64,000 bases of DNA from Bacteroidota bacterium (GTDB taxonomy: Bacteria > Bacteroidota > Bacteroidia > Bacteroidales > F082): positions 43,716 to 107,715 of the forward strand of contig JAHJTC010000014.1 of assembly GCA_018830105.1 (NCBI GenBank). Reading direction: 5' to 3'. The notes beneath the pieces were generated by a model. That model searched no databases. It had not been told where the DNA came from and was given only the letters and a program-made list of their open reading frames with translations. Positions within the stretch are counted from its first letter, which is position 1. Every line of letters begins with the position of its first letter. Both the position numbers and the translations under genes were made by a program. This document shows, one piece after another, positions 23,410 to 32,807 of the stretch.

Positions 23410-26379
23410 ATGAAATATTTACTTGATCAACATGTAAAACACAGCATTATTTTTTTGTTTCGAACAGCATTGGTGCTTGTTTCACTTTTGAGTTTGACCT
23501 TAAGTTCTGTTCGGGCGCAACCGACAACAGATCAATGGGTTGATTCGGTATATCGCAGCCTTAGCCTGGAGCAGCAGATAGGTCAGCTGATTATGGTGAG
23601 GGCCAACCAATCCGGAAAACCATACGATGAACAAATTGAAACCTATGTAAGTGTATATAACATTGGTGGTGTCACTTTTTTTAAGGGTGATGCGCGTGCC
23701 CAGCTCATTCAGACCAACCGCTGGCAGCAGCTGGCTCAAACGCCGCTTTTGATCTCTATCGATGGCGAATGGGGCTTGGGAATGCGTTTGAATAACACCA
23801 TTTCGTATCCTTTGCAGATGACGCTGGGTGCTGTTGAAAATGATGCGCTGATCGCCAACATGGGTGTTCAAATTGCTGAACAATGCCGAAGGATGGGTAT
23901 TCACATGAATTTTGCTCCGGTTGTTGACGTGAATAACAATCCGAAAAATCCTGTAATCGGCATGCGAAGCTTTGGCGAAGATCCCGATGCCGTTGCCCGT
24001 AAATCAAGTGCTTATGCACTGGCGCTGCAAAATAATGGCATCATATCTACCACAAAACATTTTCCCGGACACGGCAATACGCAAAGCGATTCGCATTACA
24101 CCCTGCCTTTGGTAGATGAATCGCTAGAAGCATTGCAAGAAGTGCCATTGGTGCCTTTTCAGCAACTAATCGATACCGGCATTGAAGGGGTGATGGTGGC
24201 CCATTTGTACCTGTCGGCACTGGCCGAAAGTCATAACCTTTCTTCCTCACTCTCCTATAATATTGTAACAAAACTGCTGAAGGAACAAATGGGTTTCGAT
24301 GGACTGGTAGTGACTGATGCGCTGGATATGAAAGGCGCTACTGCTCATACAAGTAGTGAAAATGTAGCACTGATGGCACTTATGGCGGGGAACGATATAT
24401 TGTTGTTGCCCGAAAATGTCCCTGCAGCTGTGGCAGCTATTCGTGATGCTGCCCAACAAGATTCCCTCGTGAAGAGACGCATTGAAGAAAGCTGCCGTAA
24501 AATATTAAAATACAAATATAAAGCAGGGCTTCACCAATACAGGCCGGTGTTTCCTGAGAAGCTGATGGCGGATTTACATCAAAAGGAATACCAAATATTG
24601 GTGCAGGAGTTATTCGAAAATGCCATTACCTTGCTGGAAAATAAAGCGGAGATGATCCCTTTAACGGCAGCCAAGCTTGAAGGTAAAAAGCTTGCCACCC
24701 TGGCTATTGGCCTTAACGAGCCGGGAATATTTCAACGCAGCTTACAGGATTTGGGCTTGGATGCCAGTCATTTTGTGCTCCCTAAAAACTTCAGTGATAC
24801 CCAAAAAGAAGCCTTGTTGGATCAGTTGAAACCTTTTGATTTAGTGGTCGTTAGTGTTCAGAATACCCATATTATGGCTGGCAGTAAATTTGGTATCGAG
24901 GACGATCATATCACCTTTTTCAATAAGTTGTCGGCTAGAAATGAAGTTGTTTTTACACTTTTTGCAAGTCCGTATGCGCTTGACTTTTTTGATTTCAACA
25001 GTTCTTGCAGGGCTGTGGTAATGGCTTATCAGGATAAACCGGAAGCACAACTGGCAGCTGCTAAAGCACTGATGGGCAAACAAAAGATTAGTGGTAAACT
25101 GCCGGTGAGCGTTGGCAAGCGTTTCGAGCTAGGGCAGGGCATACAGCTGGAGACCTTTGTGGCCGAAAAAAGGCTAGATTCTGGCTTGATCGAAAACACG
25201 TACACCTATAAAATTGATTCCATTGCAAGAGATGGCATTCAGCGAAAGGCTTATCCCGGCTGCCAGATTGTAGCATTGCACAAAGGAAAACTCGTCTATC
25301 AGAAAAATTTTGGATACCTTACTTACGATAGCGTGCAAGCTGTTGAGGATCATACGCTCTATGATTTGGCCTCACTCACCAAAGTCCTTTCTTCAACCCT
25401 GGCAGTGATGAAGCTGTACGAAGACAGCCTGCTTAAACTGAAGGATAACCTTGGAAAATATTTCCCTTTTCTACTGAAAACAGATAAGAAAGATATTACA
25501 CTGATGGAAATACTTACCCATCAATCAGGATTTGACGGCTGGATACCCTATTATCTGGAAACTGTTTCGCCCAATGGCCCTTTATTGGCTTATTACAGCG
25601 ATGTTTCAGATACTGAATTTCCGTTTCGTGTGGCCGATCATCTCTATATGAACAGGTCATACAGGAACAGAATATTTCGTCAAATATCCGAAAAGCCACT
25701 TAAAAAGAAGGAGTACCGCTACAGTGATCTGGGCTATTATTTTATCCCCGAAATAGTTGAAGCCATTACAAATGAGCCATTTGACAAGTATCTTGAAGAA
25801 GTGTTTTACAGGCCAATGGGTCTCACGCATACCTTATTCCGGCCGCTGAATAAATTTTCAAAAGACAGCATCGCTCCAACAGAGTTGGATTTGGCTTTCA
25901 GGCAGCAGCTGCTCAGGGGCGATGTGCACGATCAGGGTGCCGCTATGCTGGGAGGTATTTCGGGGCATGCGGGGCTGTTTTCTAATGCGTTGGAAACCGC
26001 CTTGCTGATGCAGCTTTTTTTGCAACAGGGAGCATTCAATAGCCAACAATTCCTCAATGCAGAGACTGTGGCCTATTTTACAACGGCCCATTTTAAGGAA
26101 CGTGACAACCGCCGTGGAATAGGCTTCGACATGCCGCCCGTTGATCCCAATTTTAAGTATCGTACACCTGGAATCAGTGCATCAATGGATAGCTTCGGTC
26201 ATACGGGTTTCACAGGCACTTTTGCCTGGGCTGATCCTCAAAATGAATTGATAGTTGTATTTTTGTCCAACAGAATTTACCCCGACAGTGCTAATCCGCT
26301 GCTTATGAGGCTCAATATCAGGACTTACATCCATGAGCTGTTCTATAAAGCAGTTGAAGACACAAAACAGGACAGCTAA
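23410..26379 (+). CDS. Beta-N-acetylhexosaminidase (GH3, NagZ-like) fused to a beta-lactamase-fold serine hydrolase
   Basis: A 989-residue protein with a signal peptide (SSVRAQ at 32-37). The GH3 domain at about 50-560 has the NagZ-type catalytic loop KHFPGHGNTQSDSH (216-229; His and Asp of the loop act as general acid/base) and the nucleophile Asp303 in VVTDALDMKGA. A serine beta-lactamase/transpeptidase-like domain from about 600 to the end has SLTK (Ser655, Lys658), YSDLGYY in place of YxN and HTGFTG in place of KTG. The fusion points to peptidoglycan turnover outside the cytoplasm: the first domain cleaves GlcNAc-containing muropeptides, the second acts on peptide or ester bonds. GH3/beta-lactamase fusions of this length are known in Bacteroidota. 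Confidence 0.93.
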   Translation: MKYLLDQHVKHSIIFLFRTALVLVSLLSLTLSSVRAQPTTDQWVDSVYRSLSLEQQIGQLIMVRANQSGKPYDEQIETYVSVYNIGGVTFFKGDARAQLIQTNRWQQLAQTPLLISIDGEWGLGMRLNNTISYPLQMTLGAVENDALIANMGVQIAEQCRRMGIHMNFAPVVDVNNNPKNPVIGMRSFGEDPDAVARKSSAYALALQNNGIISTTKHFPGHGNTQSDSHYTLPLVDESLEALQEVPLVPFQQLIDTGIEGVMVAHLYLSALAESHNLSSSLSYNIVTKLLKEQMGFDGLVVTDALDMKGATAHTSSENVALMALMAGNDILLLPENVPAAVAAIRDAAQQDSLVKRRIEESCRKILKYKYKAGLHQYRPVFPEKLMADLHQKEYQILVQELFENAITLLENKAEMIPLTAAKLEGKKLATLAIGLNEPGIFQRSLQDLGLDASHFVLPKNFSDTQKEALLDQLKPFDLVVVSVQNTHIMAGSKFGIEDDHITFFNKLSARNEVVFTLFASPYALDFFDFNSSCRAVVMAYQDKPEAQLAAAKALMGKQKISGKLPVSVGKRFELGQGIQLETFVAEKRLDSGLIENTYTYKIDSIARDGIQRKAYPGCQIVALHKGKLVYQKNFGYLTYDSVQAVEDHTLYDLASLTKVLSSTLAVMKLYEDSLLKLKDNLGKYFPFLLKTDKKDITLMEILTHQSGFDGWIPYYLETVSPNGPLLAYYSDVSDTEFPFRVADHLYMNRSYRNRIFRQISEKPLKKKEYRYSDLGYYFIPEIVEAITNEPFDKYLEEVFYRPMGLTHTLFRPLNKFSKDSIAPTELDLAFRQQLLRGDVHDQGAAMLGGISGHAGLFSNALETALLMQLFLQQGAFNSQQFLNAETVAYFTTAHFKERDNRRGIGFDMPPVDPNFKYRTPGISASMDSFGHTGFTGTFAWADPQNELIVVFLSNRIYPDSANPLLMRLNIRTYIHELFYKAVEDTKQDS

Positions 26380-26384
26380 GGAAA

Positions 26385-27302
26385 ATGATGCATCAGGTGA
26401 AACCGATTCCGTCTGCCAAGAAAGAAAGCCGTAATTTATTTATTACGGTATGGCTTAATTTTGGGATCGCCATTGCAGAACTTATCGGAGGCTTTTTCTC
26501 TAACAGCCTGGCATTGATTTCTGATGCGTTGCACAACCTGAGCGATGCCACCGCCATGCTGATTACGTATATTGCGTTAAAGATCAGTAAGAAAGACGCA
26601 ACAAAAAAGCATACCTTTGGTTATAAGCGGATACAGATTCTTGCGGCGCTCTTCAATGCGGTTACCCTTATTGGTATTTGTATTTTTCTGATTGGTGAGG
26701 CTTACGAACGCTTTCTGAATCCCGAATCGGTTAAGGCAACACCCATGTTGATTGTGGCCACTATCGGCTTAATAGCCAATTTGATAAGTGTGTTGCTGCT
26801 ACGTCGGTTTTCTGCCGGCAACCTCAATATTAAAGCCGCTTACCTGCATCTTATTGGTGATACCTTATCGAGCGTGGCTGTGATAGTTGGCGCTCTGCTG
26901 ATGATGTATTTTCAATGGCATTGGGTCGATCCGCTGATAACTGTGCTTATCAGTCTGTATATTATCAAGGAAACCTATCATGTGCTGGCAGAGACTTATC
27001 AGATTTTGATGCAGTCTGCGCCAAAGCATGTAAAACTTGATGAAGTAAGTAATTTTATCAGGCAGCTGGCTGGCGTCAGCGACGTTCATCATGTCCATCT
27101 GTGGAGCCTTACTGATCAACAGATTCATTTTGAGGCCCATATCGAACTGCAGCATGATATGAAAGTATCTGAAAGCCAATTGATTTGTGAGATGATTAGC
27201 CGGGAGCTCAAAGCGAACTTTGGCATACAGCATGTGACGCTACAGTCGGAAATTGCGTTTTGTAGCGATAAAGAGCTGATAGTAAAAAATGAAACTAAAT
27301 AA
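26385..27302 (+). CDS. Cation diffusion facilitator (CzcD/ZitB-type) metal exporter
   Basis: A 305-residue inner-membrane protein with six predicted transmembrane helices and a C-terminal cytoplasmic domain. The metal-site signatures are present: ALISDALHNLSDATAM in helix II and LHLIGDTLSSVAV in helix V, both HxxxD as expected for Zn2+ or Cd2+ transport. The C-terminal domain has VSDVHHVHLWSLT, a known metal-binding region. It exports divalent metal in exchange for protons. It starts 5 bp after the NagZ fusion. The extended His-rich loop of some CDFs is absent. Confidence 0.95.
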   Translation: MMHQVKPIPSAKKESRNLFITVWLNFGIAIAELIGGFFSNSLALISDALHNLSDATAMLITYIALKISKKDATKKHTFGYKRIQILAALFNAVTLIGICIFLIGEAYERFLNPESVKATPMLIVATIGLIANLISVLLLRRFSAGNLNIKAAYLHLIGDTLSSVAVIVGALLMMYFQWHWVDPLITVLISLYIIKETYHVLAETYQILMQSAPKHVKLDEVSNFIRQLAGVSDVHHVHLWSLTDQQIHFEAHIELQHDMKVSESQLICEMISRELKANFGIQHVTLQSEIAFCSDKELIVKNETK

Positions 27303-27317
27303 ACTAAACTAAATCTT

Positions 27318-28136
27318 ATGCGATCTATCTTATTATGGATTTTATCCTTGGTGTTAATGGCGGCACTGGCTATTTATCAGCGCACTACCGGACCAACTTA
27401 TCCGGTGAATGGAAATGTTGAAATAGCCGGGGAAAGCTATTCGTTTAAATTGCTCAGAAGCCATGATGCAGATCAGGATGCCCCTTTTGTGATGGAGGTG
27501 CCGGAAGGAACCAAAGGTATATTCCGCTTTAAAAGGTTCAAGAGTCATGACGAATGGAGTGCAGTAGAGCTACAGGAAAGCGAAGGAACCTTAAAGGCTG
27601 CCATTCCGGTGCAACCGCCTGCCGGGAAAGTAGAATATCAGATTGCAGTTTGGGATGGAACGCGGTATCTGCCACTAACCGAAGATCCAGTAATCATCAG
27701 GTTTAAAGGTGCTGTTCCGGATTTTGTGCTGATACCTCATATTTTCTTTATGTTCTTTGCCATGGTTTTCAGCATTCGAACGGGTTTTGAGGTGCTTGTG
27801 AAAGGCAAAAACACTTACTTCTACACAACAGGCACGATGTTGCTGTTTTTGGTTGGCGGACTGATTTTAGGCCCTATCGTGCAGAAATATGCCTTCGATG
27901 CCTATTGGACAGGCTGGCCCTGGGGACACGACCTCACTGATAACAAAACCATTGTCGCGTTTCTGTTTTGGCTAATTGCCTGGTTAGTGTTACGTAAGAA
28001 TAAACAAAACAGGGTATGGCCTGCTGTGGCTACTTTCGTAATGCTGGCAATATACCTGATTCCGCATAGCGCCTTGGGCTCAGAAATTGATTATACGAAG
28101 CTTGAAAACCAACCTCAAACCGAAAGTAAAAAATGA
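27318..28136 (+). CDS. Membrane protein of unknown function
   Basis: A 272-residue protein. An N-terminal membrane anchor (7-22) is followed by a beta-rich extracytoplasmic domain (EIAGESYSFKLLRSHDADQD, MEVPEGTKGIFRFKRF). Four or five transmembrane helices follow between about 130 and 255 (IPHIFFMFFAMVFSI, TGTMLLFLVGGLILGP, IVAFLFWLIAWLVL, FVMLAIYLIPHS). I do not recognise the family. Its last 4 bases overlap the rhomboid start (ATGA), so the two are translationally coupled and the domain could be a rhomboid partner or substrate. That is inference from position only. Confidence 0.7.
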   Translation: MRSILLWILSLVLMAALAIYQRTTGPTYPVNGNVEIAGESYSFKLLRSHDADQDAPFVMEVPEGTKGIFRFKRFKSHDEWSAVELQESEGTLKAAIPVQPPAGKVEYQIAVWDGTRYLPLTEDPVIIRFKGAVPDFVLIPHIFFMFFAMVFSIRTGFEVLVKGKNTYFYTTGTMLLFLVGGLILGPIVQKYAFDAYWTGWPWGHDLTDNKTIVAFLFWLIAWLVLRKNKQNRVWPAVATFVMLAIYLIPHSALGSEIDYTKLENQPQTESKK

Positions 28137-28741
28137 CACTTGCTATAATAATACTTACTGTACTAATTTCTATTGCTGCTTTTAACAATGCCGAGCTGTT
28201 TCAGCGTTTTCGCTTTAATGCCTGGCTTATCAAAGAGAAGAAACAAAGCTGGCGTTTTTTTACTTATGCAGTGCTGCACGCCGGCTGGATGCATCTTTTG
28301 GTGAATATGTTTGTGTTTTATTCATTTGGCCGCTTTGTGGAACAGGCTTTTATACAGGTTTTCGGGATGGGGCAGGGCTTGCTCTATTTTGTATTGTTGT
28401 ATGTGGGAGGCGTAATTTTTTCCACCTTATATGATTACAACAAACAGAAGTCGAATCCCTATTACGATGCTGTAGGTGCTTCGGGAGCGGTAGCTGCTGT
28501 GTTGTTTTCGAGCATATTGCTGGCGCCAACCAACAGCCTTTTTATCTTCCCGATTCCTTTTCCTGTCCCTGCTTGGATATTTGGTTTGCTTTACCTCGTT
28601 TATTCAGCCTATATGGGTAAGAAAGGAGCCGACAATATTGGTCATAATGCCCACTTTTTCGGTGCGGTGTTTGGATTGGTATTTACGATTCTTATCAATC
28701 CTGAATTTGCGCAAATGTTTATCGTTCAGATGTTTGGGTAG
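28133..28741 (+). CDS. Rhomboid family intramembrane serine protease
   Basis: A 202-residue membrane protein with about six transmembrane helices. The catalytic Ser117 lies in GASGAV and the catalytic His in the HNAHFFGAVFG motif (His174 by usual spacing). The HAGWMHLLVNM segment matches the conserved H...N oxyanion region of rhomboids. It cleaves membrane-spanning substrates inside the bilayer. It overlaps the gene upstream by 4 bp and is the last gene of the plus-strand run. The convergent YqgE gene ends 25 bp away. Confidence 0.93.
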   Translation: MTLAIIILTVLISIAAFNNAELFQRFRFNAWLIKEKKQSWRFFTYAVLHAGWMHLLVNMFVFYSFGRFVEQAFIQVFGMGQGLLYFVLLYVGGVIFSTLYDYNKQKSNPYYDAVGASGAVAAVLFSSILLAPTNSLFIFPIPFPVPAWIFGLLYLVYSAYMGKKGADNIGHNAHFFGAVFGLVFTILINPEFAQMFIVQMFG

Positions 28742-28766
28742 TGGAATGCTTTCAGGATCTCTTTGA

Positions 28767-29357
28767 TTAATTCAGGCTGTAATCCTCCGGCAATTTGAGC
28801 CATTTTTCGTAATTGGTGCCCATCCGTCTGACAAAATGCCGCCACATCAGATGCGATTTTGTCCGAAACAAAGCATTGACACTTGCATCGGCAACCAGCC
28901 ACGAATTACGCTTTAGTTCTTCTGTGAGCTGCTTGGTCTCCCAACCTGAATATCCGAGGAAAAAACGAATTTGCGATGGATCCATCATGCCGGTTTCAAT
29001 GAGCGATTGCACGGCTTCAATGTCACCGCCCCAGTATAATCCTTTCATGATGGCAAGGCTGTTGGGGATCAAATCGCCAAGTTTATGGATATAAAACAGC
29101 ATATCTTTCTGCACCGGCCCACCCAGATATACCGGCGCATCAAAGGCCGGAAAGCCGAGAACAAGCTCATTAAAAGTTTTATCAATGGCCTTATTCATGA
29201 TCAAGCCAAATGAACCCTCATCTTCCTCATGCTCAATGAGTAATACTACTGACCGGCCAAAGTAAAAGTCGCCCATTAACGGCTCTGCAAGCAGAACTTT
29301 GCCTTTTTGAGGGGTAATGGTGTTTGATTTAATATGAAGTAGCTTATCGATGTTCAT
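28767..29357 (-). CDS. YqgE/AlgH family protein
   Basis: A 196-residue protein from ATG 29357 (MNIDKLL). The frame opens at 29435, but the 26 extra residues are basic, not conserved and lie in the promoter region. Family motifs are present: GKVLLAEPLMGDFYFGRSVVLL split as usual, GSFGLIMNKAI, VYLGGPV and FFLGYSGW. The YqgE/AlgH family is a small alpha/beta protein, named a regulator of alginate in Pseudomonas; its mechanism is unresolved. It is divergent from the MurL gene. Confidence 0.93.
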   Translation of the reverse strand: MNIDKLLHIKSNTITPQKGKVLLAEPLMGDFYFGRSVVLLIEHEEDEGSFGLIMNKAIDKTFNELVLGFPAFDAPVYLGGPVQKDMLFYIHKLGDLIPNSLAIMKGLYWGGDIEAVQSLIETGMMDPSQIRFFLGYSGWETKQLTEELKRNSWLVADASVNALFRTKSHLMWRHFVRRMGTNYEKWLKLPEDYSLN

Positions 29358-29438
29358 GTGACAGAATTTTTGTTTGTTTGGCCTTCTTTTTATGCAAATG
29401 GCTAACTTTACAAACTTAATCAAAAAATATACCACAGC

Positions 29439-30818
29439 TTGAAAAGTATTGATCGTCAGTCAAAATTTCAAGAACTTAGGGATAAATATCCCTGGTTTGT
29501 TTACCAAAGCTACACATTTCGGTTCAAAAACGGAATGCTTCAGCTTAAATTTAACTTTAATTTAGCAGATAAATACCTGTTTGAACCTGAACTGGAAATA
29601 CCGGCACGACCTTTTTATGACTGGGAAGCTATACCCAAACCGCAGCTCGAGAACCTGATTTTTCATATTGGAATGATTGAGTTAATCAGCTACTGGAAAT
29701 GCAGCTGCGCACCAAAAATTATTGTAAAGTCTTTTAAACTCACTGCGGAACAAATCACTTTTTGGAAAAAACTTTATTTTCACGGCTTGGGTGAGTTTTT
29801 CTACCTGAATGGGCTTAACCCTTCCCAGCATGATTTCGTGACGATAAATTCTGATTCGGAGCGTGAATTGGAGATGATGGATCGACAACTCGATGCGAAA
29901 GTTCTGGTGCCCGTTGGTGGCGGCAAGGATTCTGTGGTTAGTCTCGAATTGTTGCGCACGACCCATAAAGTGATTCCTTTTATTATCAATCCAAGGCCGG
30001 CAAGCATTCGCTGTGCTGCTGTGGCGGGTTTTGAAGCGCAACAGATAGCGGTTGTAAACCGCAAGCTGGATCCTTTGCTGCTTCAGTTGAATGATGAGGG
30101 ATTCTTGAACGGACACACCCCATTTTCGGCCCTGCTCGCCTTTGTGAGTCTGCTCACTGCTGCTGGAGCCGGACTGCGCTATATTGCCTTATCCAACGAG
30201 TCGAGTGCCAACGAACCTACCGTCCCGGGGACGGAAATCAATCACCAGTACAGCAAATCAATTGATTTTGAACGCGACTTTAGCGCCTATGTGAGCCGGT
30301 ATATTCACCGTGAATTGTCCTATTTTAGCTTTTTAAGACCTTTGAACGAGCTTCAGATTGCACAGCTATTTAGTCGTTTTGAAGCCTATCATCCCGTTTT
30401 TAGAAGTTGTAATGCGGGGAGTAAAACGGACAGCTGGTGTGGAAATTGTTCCAAATGTCTTTTTACCTGGATCATATTGTCGCCTTTCATCGAGCAGCAA
30501 AAACTAACACAGCTATTCGGGAAGAACTTGCTTGATGATGCAGCGCTGCACCCGATTCTTGACGAGCTTAGCGGCAGGTCTGTCATCAAACCTTTTGAAT
30601 GTGTGGGAACGCTGGATGAGGTGAATGCCGCTTTGGGCGACCTGAAAATAAAATCTCCTTTCGACAAACTGCCTGTGTTGCTAAAAAAGTATCAAATTAC
30701 TGACAGTGCCATAAGTCCTGAAAAATCTGCTTTGGAAGAGCAACTCACTGCCTGGCAGGAGACACATTTTTTACCGGAATCTTTTTCGGAACTTTTAAAC
30801 CGGGCGCTTTATGATTGA
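29439..30818 (+). CDS. murL: MurL-like epimerase (UDP-MurNAc-L-Ala-L-Glu to D-Glu), PP-loop type protein
   Basis: A 459-residue cytoplasmic protein. A PP-loop-like ATP site is seen at 159-165 (VGGGKDS), and a Cys cluster (Cys324, Cys334, Cys337, Cys340 in SWCGNCSKC) resembles the zinc site of QueC/ExsB-type PP-loop enzymes. Its stop overlaps the start of a MurD homologue by 8 bp. This pair matches the MurL/MurD2 arrangement described in Xanthomonas, where MurD2 adds L-Glu and MurL epimerises it to D-Glu using ATP, replacing glutamate racemase. The gene name rests on this architecture and context, not on a sequence search, so MurL is likely but not proven. Confidence 0.75.
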   Translation: MKSIDRQSKFQELRDKYPWFVYQSYTFRFKNGMLQLKFNFNLADKYLFEPELEIPARPFYDWEAIPKPQLENLIFHIGMIELISYWKCSCAPKIIVKSFKLTAEQITFWKKLYFHGLGEFFYLNGLNPSQHDFVTINSDSERELEMMDRQLDAKVLVPVGGGKDSVVSLELLRTTHKVIPFIINPRPASIRCAAVAGFEAQQIAVVNRKLDPLLLQLNDEGFLNGHTPFSALLAFVSLLTAAGAGLRYIALSNESSANEPTVPGTEINHQYSKSIDFERDFSAYVSRYIHRELSYFSFLRPLNELQIAQLFSRFEAYHPVFRSCNAGSKTDSWCGNCSKCLFTWIILSPFIEQQKLTQLFGKNLLDDAALHPILDELSGRSVIKPFECVGTLDEVNAALGDLKIKSPFDKLPVLLKKYQITDSAISPEKSALEEQLTAWQETHFLPESFSELLNRALYD

Positions 30819-32100
30819 GCCGATTCTAAACCAACTGCGGGGGAAGCGCATACTAATCGCAGGATTTGGCCGCGAAGGGAAATCTTCACTGCGTTTTATC
30901 AAACGCTATCTTCCTGATGCGGAGGTTTCGGTGGCCGATATCAATCCGGGCGTTGCAGCGCAGCTGGCAGCTATTGATCCTGCACTGGATTTTTATAGCG
31001 GCGCAGCTTATCTGGATGAGATCTCAAGCTTCGACCTCCTTCTAAAATCGCCGGGTCTTAGCCTGAACAAACCATTGCCCAATAGCGTTCAGCTAAGCTC
31101 TCAGACGGATCTTTTTATGGCTGCTTATCACCGGCAGGTTATTGGAATAAGTGGCACAAAAGGAAAAAGTACCAGCTCCGCCTTGATCTATCATATGCTG
31201 ATCAGCAACGGCTTACCGGCTCTGCTCACAGGCAATATGGGCTTCCCCTGTTTTGATATCATCCCTGAGCTCACTGCTGAAAGTATTGTTGTTTTTGAAC
31301 TTTCGGCTCACCAGCTTGAATATGTCCGGCATAGCCCCGGAACCTGTGTGCTGCTGAATATATTTGAGGAGCACCTGGATCATTTTGGCAGTATGGAAAA
31401 ATACCGTGCAGCAAAATTAAACCTGATCAGGTATGCCGGCATCAACGATGCTGTTATCGTACACCAGGATTTAAAAAACTTTGTTGCAGCATCTCTGGCA
31501 ATTATCCGGACATTTCCTGAAACGATTGATTTCCCATTGCCTTCAGCATTGAAAGCTGCGCACAACCGACTAAATATTGAAGCGGCCCTTCATGCAGTTT
31601 CGTTTTTTGGCATAGAGAAAGAGGCAGCTTTGAAAACTTTGTCTGATTTTGAAGCGCTGCCACATCGGCTGCAATACCTGGGCAAAAGCGGTGGCATTCA
31701 TTTCTATAACGATAGCATTGCAACCATTCCTGAAGCTGTTATTGCAGCGCTAAGGGCTATTCCGCAAACTAATTACCTGATTTTGGGAGGCTTCGATCGG
31801 GGAATACATTATGACAAGCTCGTGCATTATCTCTTAGATAATCCTGTTCGTGTGGTGTTTTACACAGGAAAAGCTGGTCAGCGTATAGCGGACATGCTGA
31901 AAAGTAGTGACTTTGCGGGCAATCTGATTGCTGTCGAAAATCTGGCAGAAGTTTTCGCCTGGCTGAAACAGCATGCCAAAACCGGCGAAACTTGCTTACT
32001 TTCTCCTGCAGCCGCCAGTTATGATCAGTACGAAAACTTTGAGCAAAGGGGCGAGGTGTTTTCTGCGCTGGTAAAGGAATTTGAATCCTTCACCGGCTAA
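30811..32100 (+). CDS. murD2: UDP-MurNAc-L-Ala-glutamate ligase, probably the L-Glu-using MurD2
   Basis: A 429-residue Mur ligase. The N-terminal Rossmann part is ILIAGFGREGKSSLRFI. The ATP P-loop is ISGTKGKST at about 113-121, followed by central-domain motifs (ELSAHQLEY, LNIFEEHLDHFGS) and the C-terminal LPHRLQYLG with FYNDSIATIPEA. These fit MurD. It overlaps the MurL-like gene by 8 bp, so the ligase probably uses L-Glu, with epimerisation following. Classical MurD uses D-Glu; which isomer is used cannot be read from sequence. It converges with TrmH, the stop codons overlapping. Confidence 0.85.
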   Translation: MIEPILNQLRGKRILIAGFGREGKSSLRFIKRYLPDAEVSVADINPGVAAQLAAIDPALDFYSGAAYLDEISSFDLLLKSPGLSLNKPLPNSVQLSSQTDLFMAAYHRQVIGISGTKGKSTSSALIYHMLISNGLPALLTGNMGFPCFDIIPELTAESIVVFELSAHQLEYVRHSPGTCVLLNIFEEHLDHFGSMEKYRAAKLNLIRYAGINDAVIVHQDLKNFVAASLAIIRTFPETIDFPLPSALKAAHNRLNIEAALHAVSFFGIEKEAALKTLSDFEALPHRLQYLGKSGGIHFYNDSIATIPEAVIAALRAIPQTNYLILGGFDRGIHYDKLVHYLLDNPVRVVFYTGKAGQRIADMLKSSDFAGNLIAVENLAEVFAWLKQHAKTGETCLLSPAAASYDQYENFEQRGEVFSALVKEFESFTG

Positions 32101-32789
32101 GCTAACCTTTTCCAGAATGTTTCTTCCAACACGCCAACCCTTTTAATGGTATTGCGACACCATTGCAGCATCAGTTCATCTCGCTCAGTTTCGGTGAGTG
32201 GCCAGCTAAAATCCGTCAGACGCAACCTGTTCGTCAGCGTATAAAGAAGCAAGGCCGCAGAAACACTGATGTTATAACTCTCCGTAAAGCCTACCATCGG
32301 AATCCTGACAAAAGCATCTGCCTGTGCAAGTGCTTCTTCGGATAAGCCTGTTTTTTCGGTTCCAAATACCAATGCAACAGGCTGATCCAGCGGCAGGTTT
32401 TCGGGTGTGTATCCTGATTCGTGCGGACTTGTAGCAACAATGCGGTAGCCTTTTTTGCGCAAGCTTTCATAGGCATCCGGGGTGTTGAATTTTGTGCTGT
32501 TGTATTTATACAAATTCAGCCATTTGGTACTTCCCACTACCACATCAGGATTGATGTCGTATTCGTACTGGTTTTCAATGATATGCACATCTTGAATACC
32601 AGTAAGATCGCAGCTTCTGAGCACGGCGCTGGCGTTATGCGGCTGGAAAATATCTTCGAGTACAATAGTGATATGTCTGGTGCGATTGTTAAGTACCTTA
32701 TCGAATTTTGCCTTGCGCTCCGGGGTGATATATTCAAGCAGGAAGTTTAATAAAACTTTGGTCTGCATGCCATTAGCGGTCTGATTCAT
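32097..32789 (-). CDS. trmH: TrmH-type tRNA/rRNA 2'-O-methyltransferase (SpoU family)
   Basis: A 230-residue SPOUT methyltransferase. Motif 1 is NASAVLRSCDLTGIQDVHII, motif 2 is LVFGTEKTGLS and motif 3 is IPMVGFTESYNISVSAALLL, the knot region that binds S-adenosylmethionine. These match TrmH, which methylates G18 of tRNA, more than TrmL or RlmB. The short C-terminal extension (ETFWKRL) is also TrmH-like. Length is normal. The start used is the first ATG, though MQTKVLLNF eight codons later is also possible. Confidence 0.88.
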   Translation of the reverse strand: MNQTANGMQTKVLLNFLLEYITPERKAKFDKVLNNRTRHITIVLEDIFQPHNASAVLRSCDLTGIQDVHIIENQYEYDINPDVVVGSTKWLNLYKYNSTKFNTPDAYESLRKKGYRIVATSPHESGYTPENLPLDQPVALVFGTEKTGLSEEALAQADAFVRIPMVGFTESYNISVSAALLLYTLTNRLRLTDFSWPLTETERDELMLQWCRNTIKRVGVLEETFWKRLA

Positions 32790-32807
32790 CTTAGGAAAGC
32801 TAAGTTT

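Noticed and set aside
28767..29435. Long start of YqgE/AlgH
   Set aside because: The extra 26 residues are basic and unlike the family; the ATG at 29357 gives the usual N-terminus.
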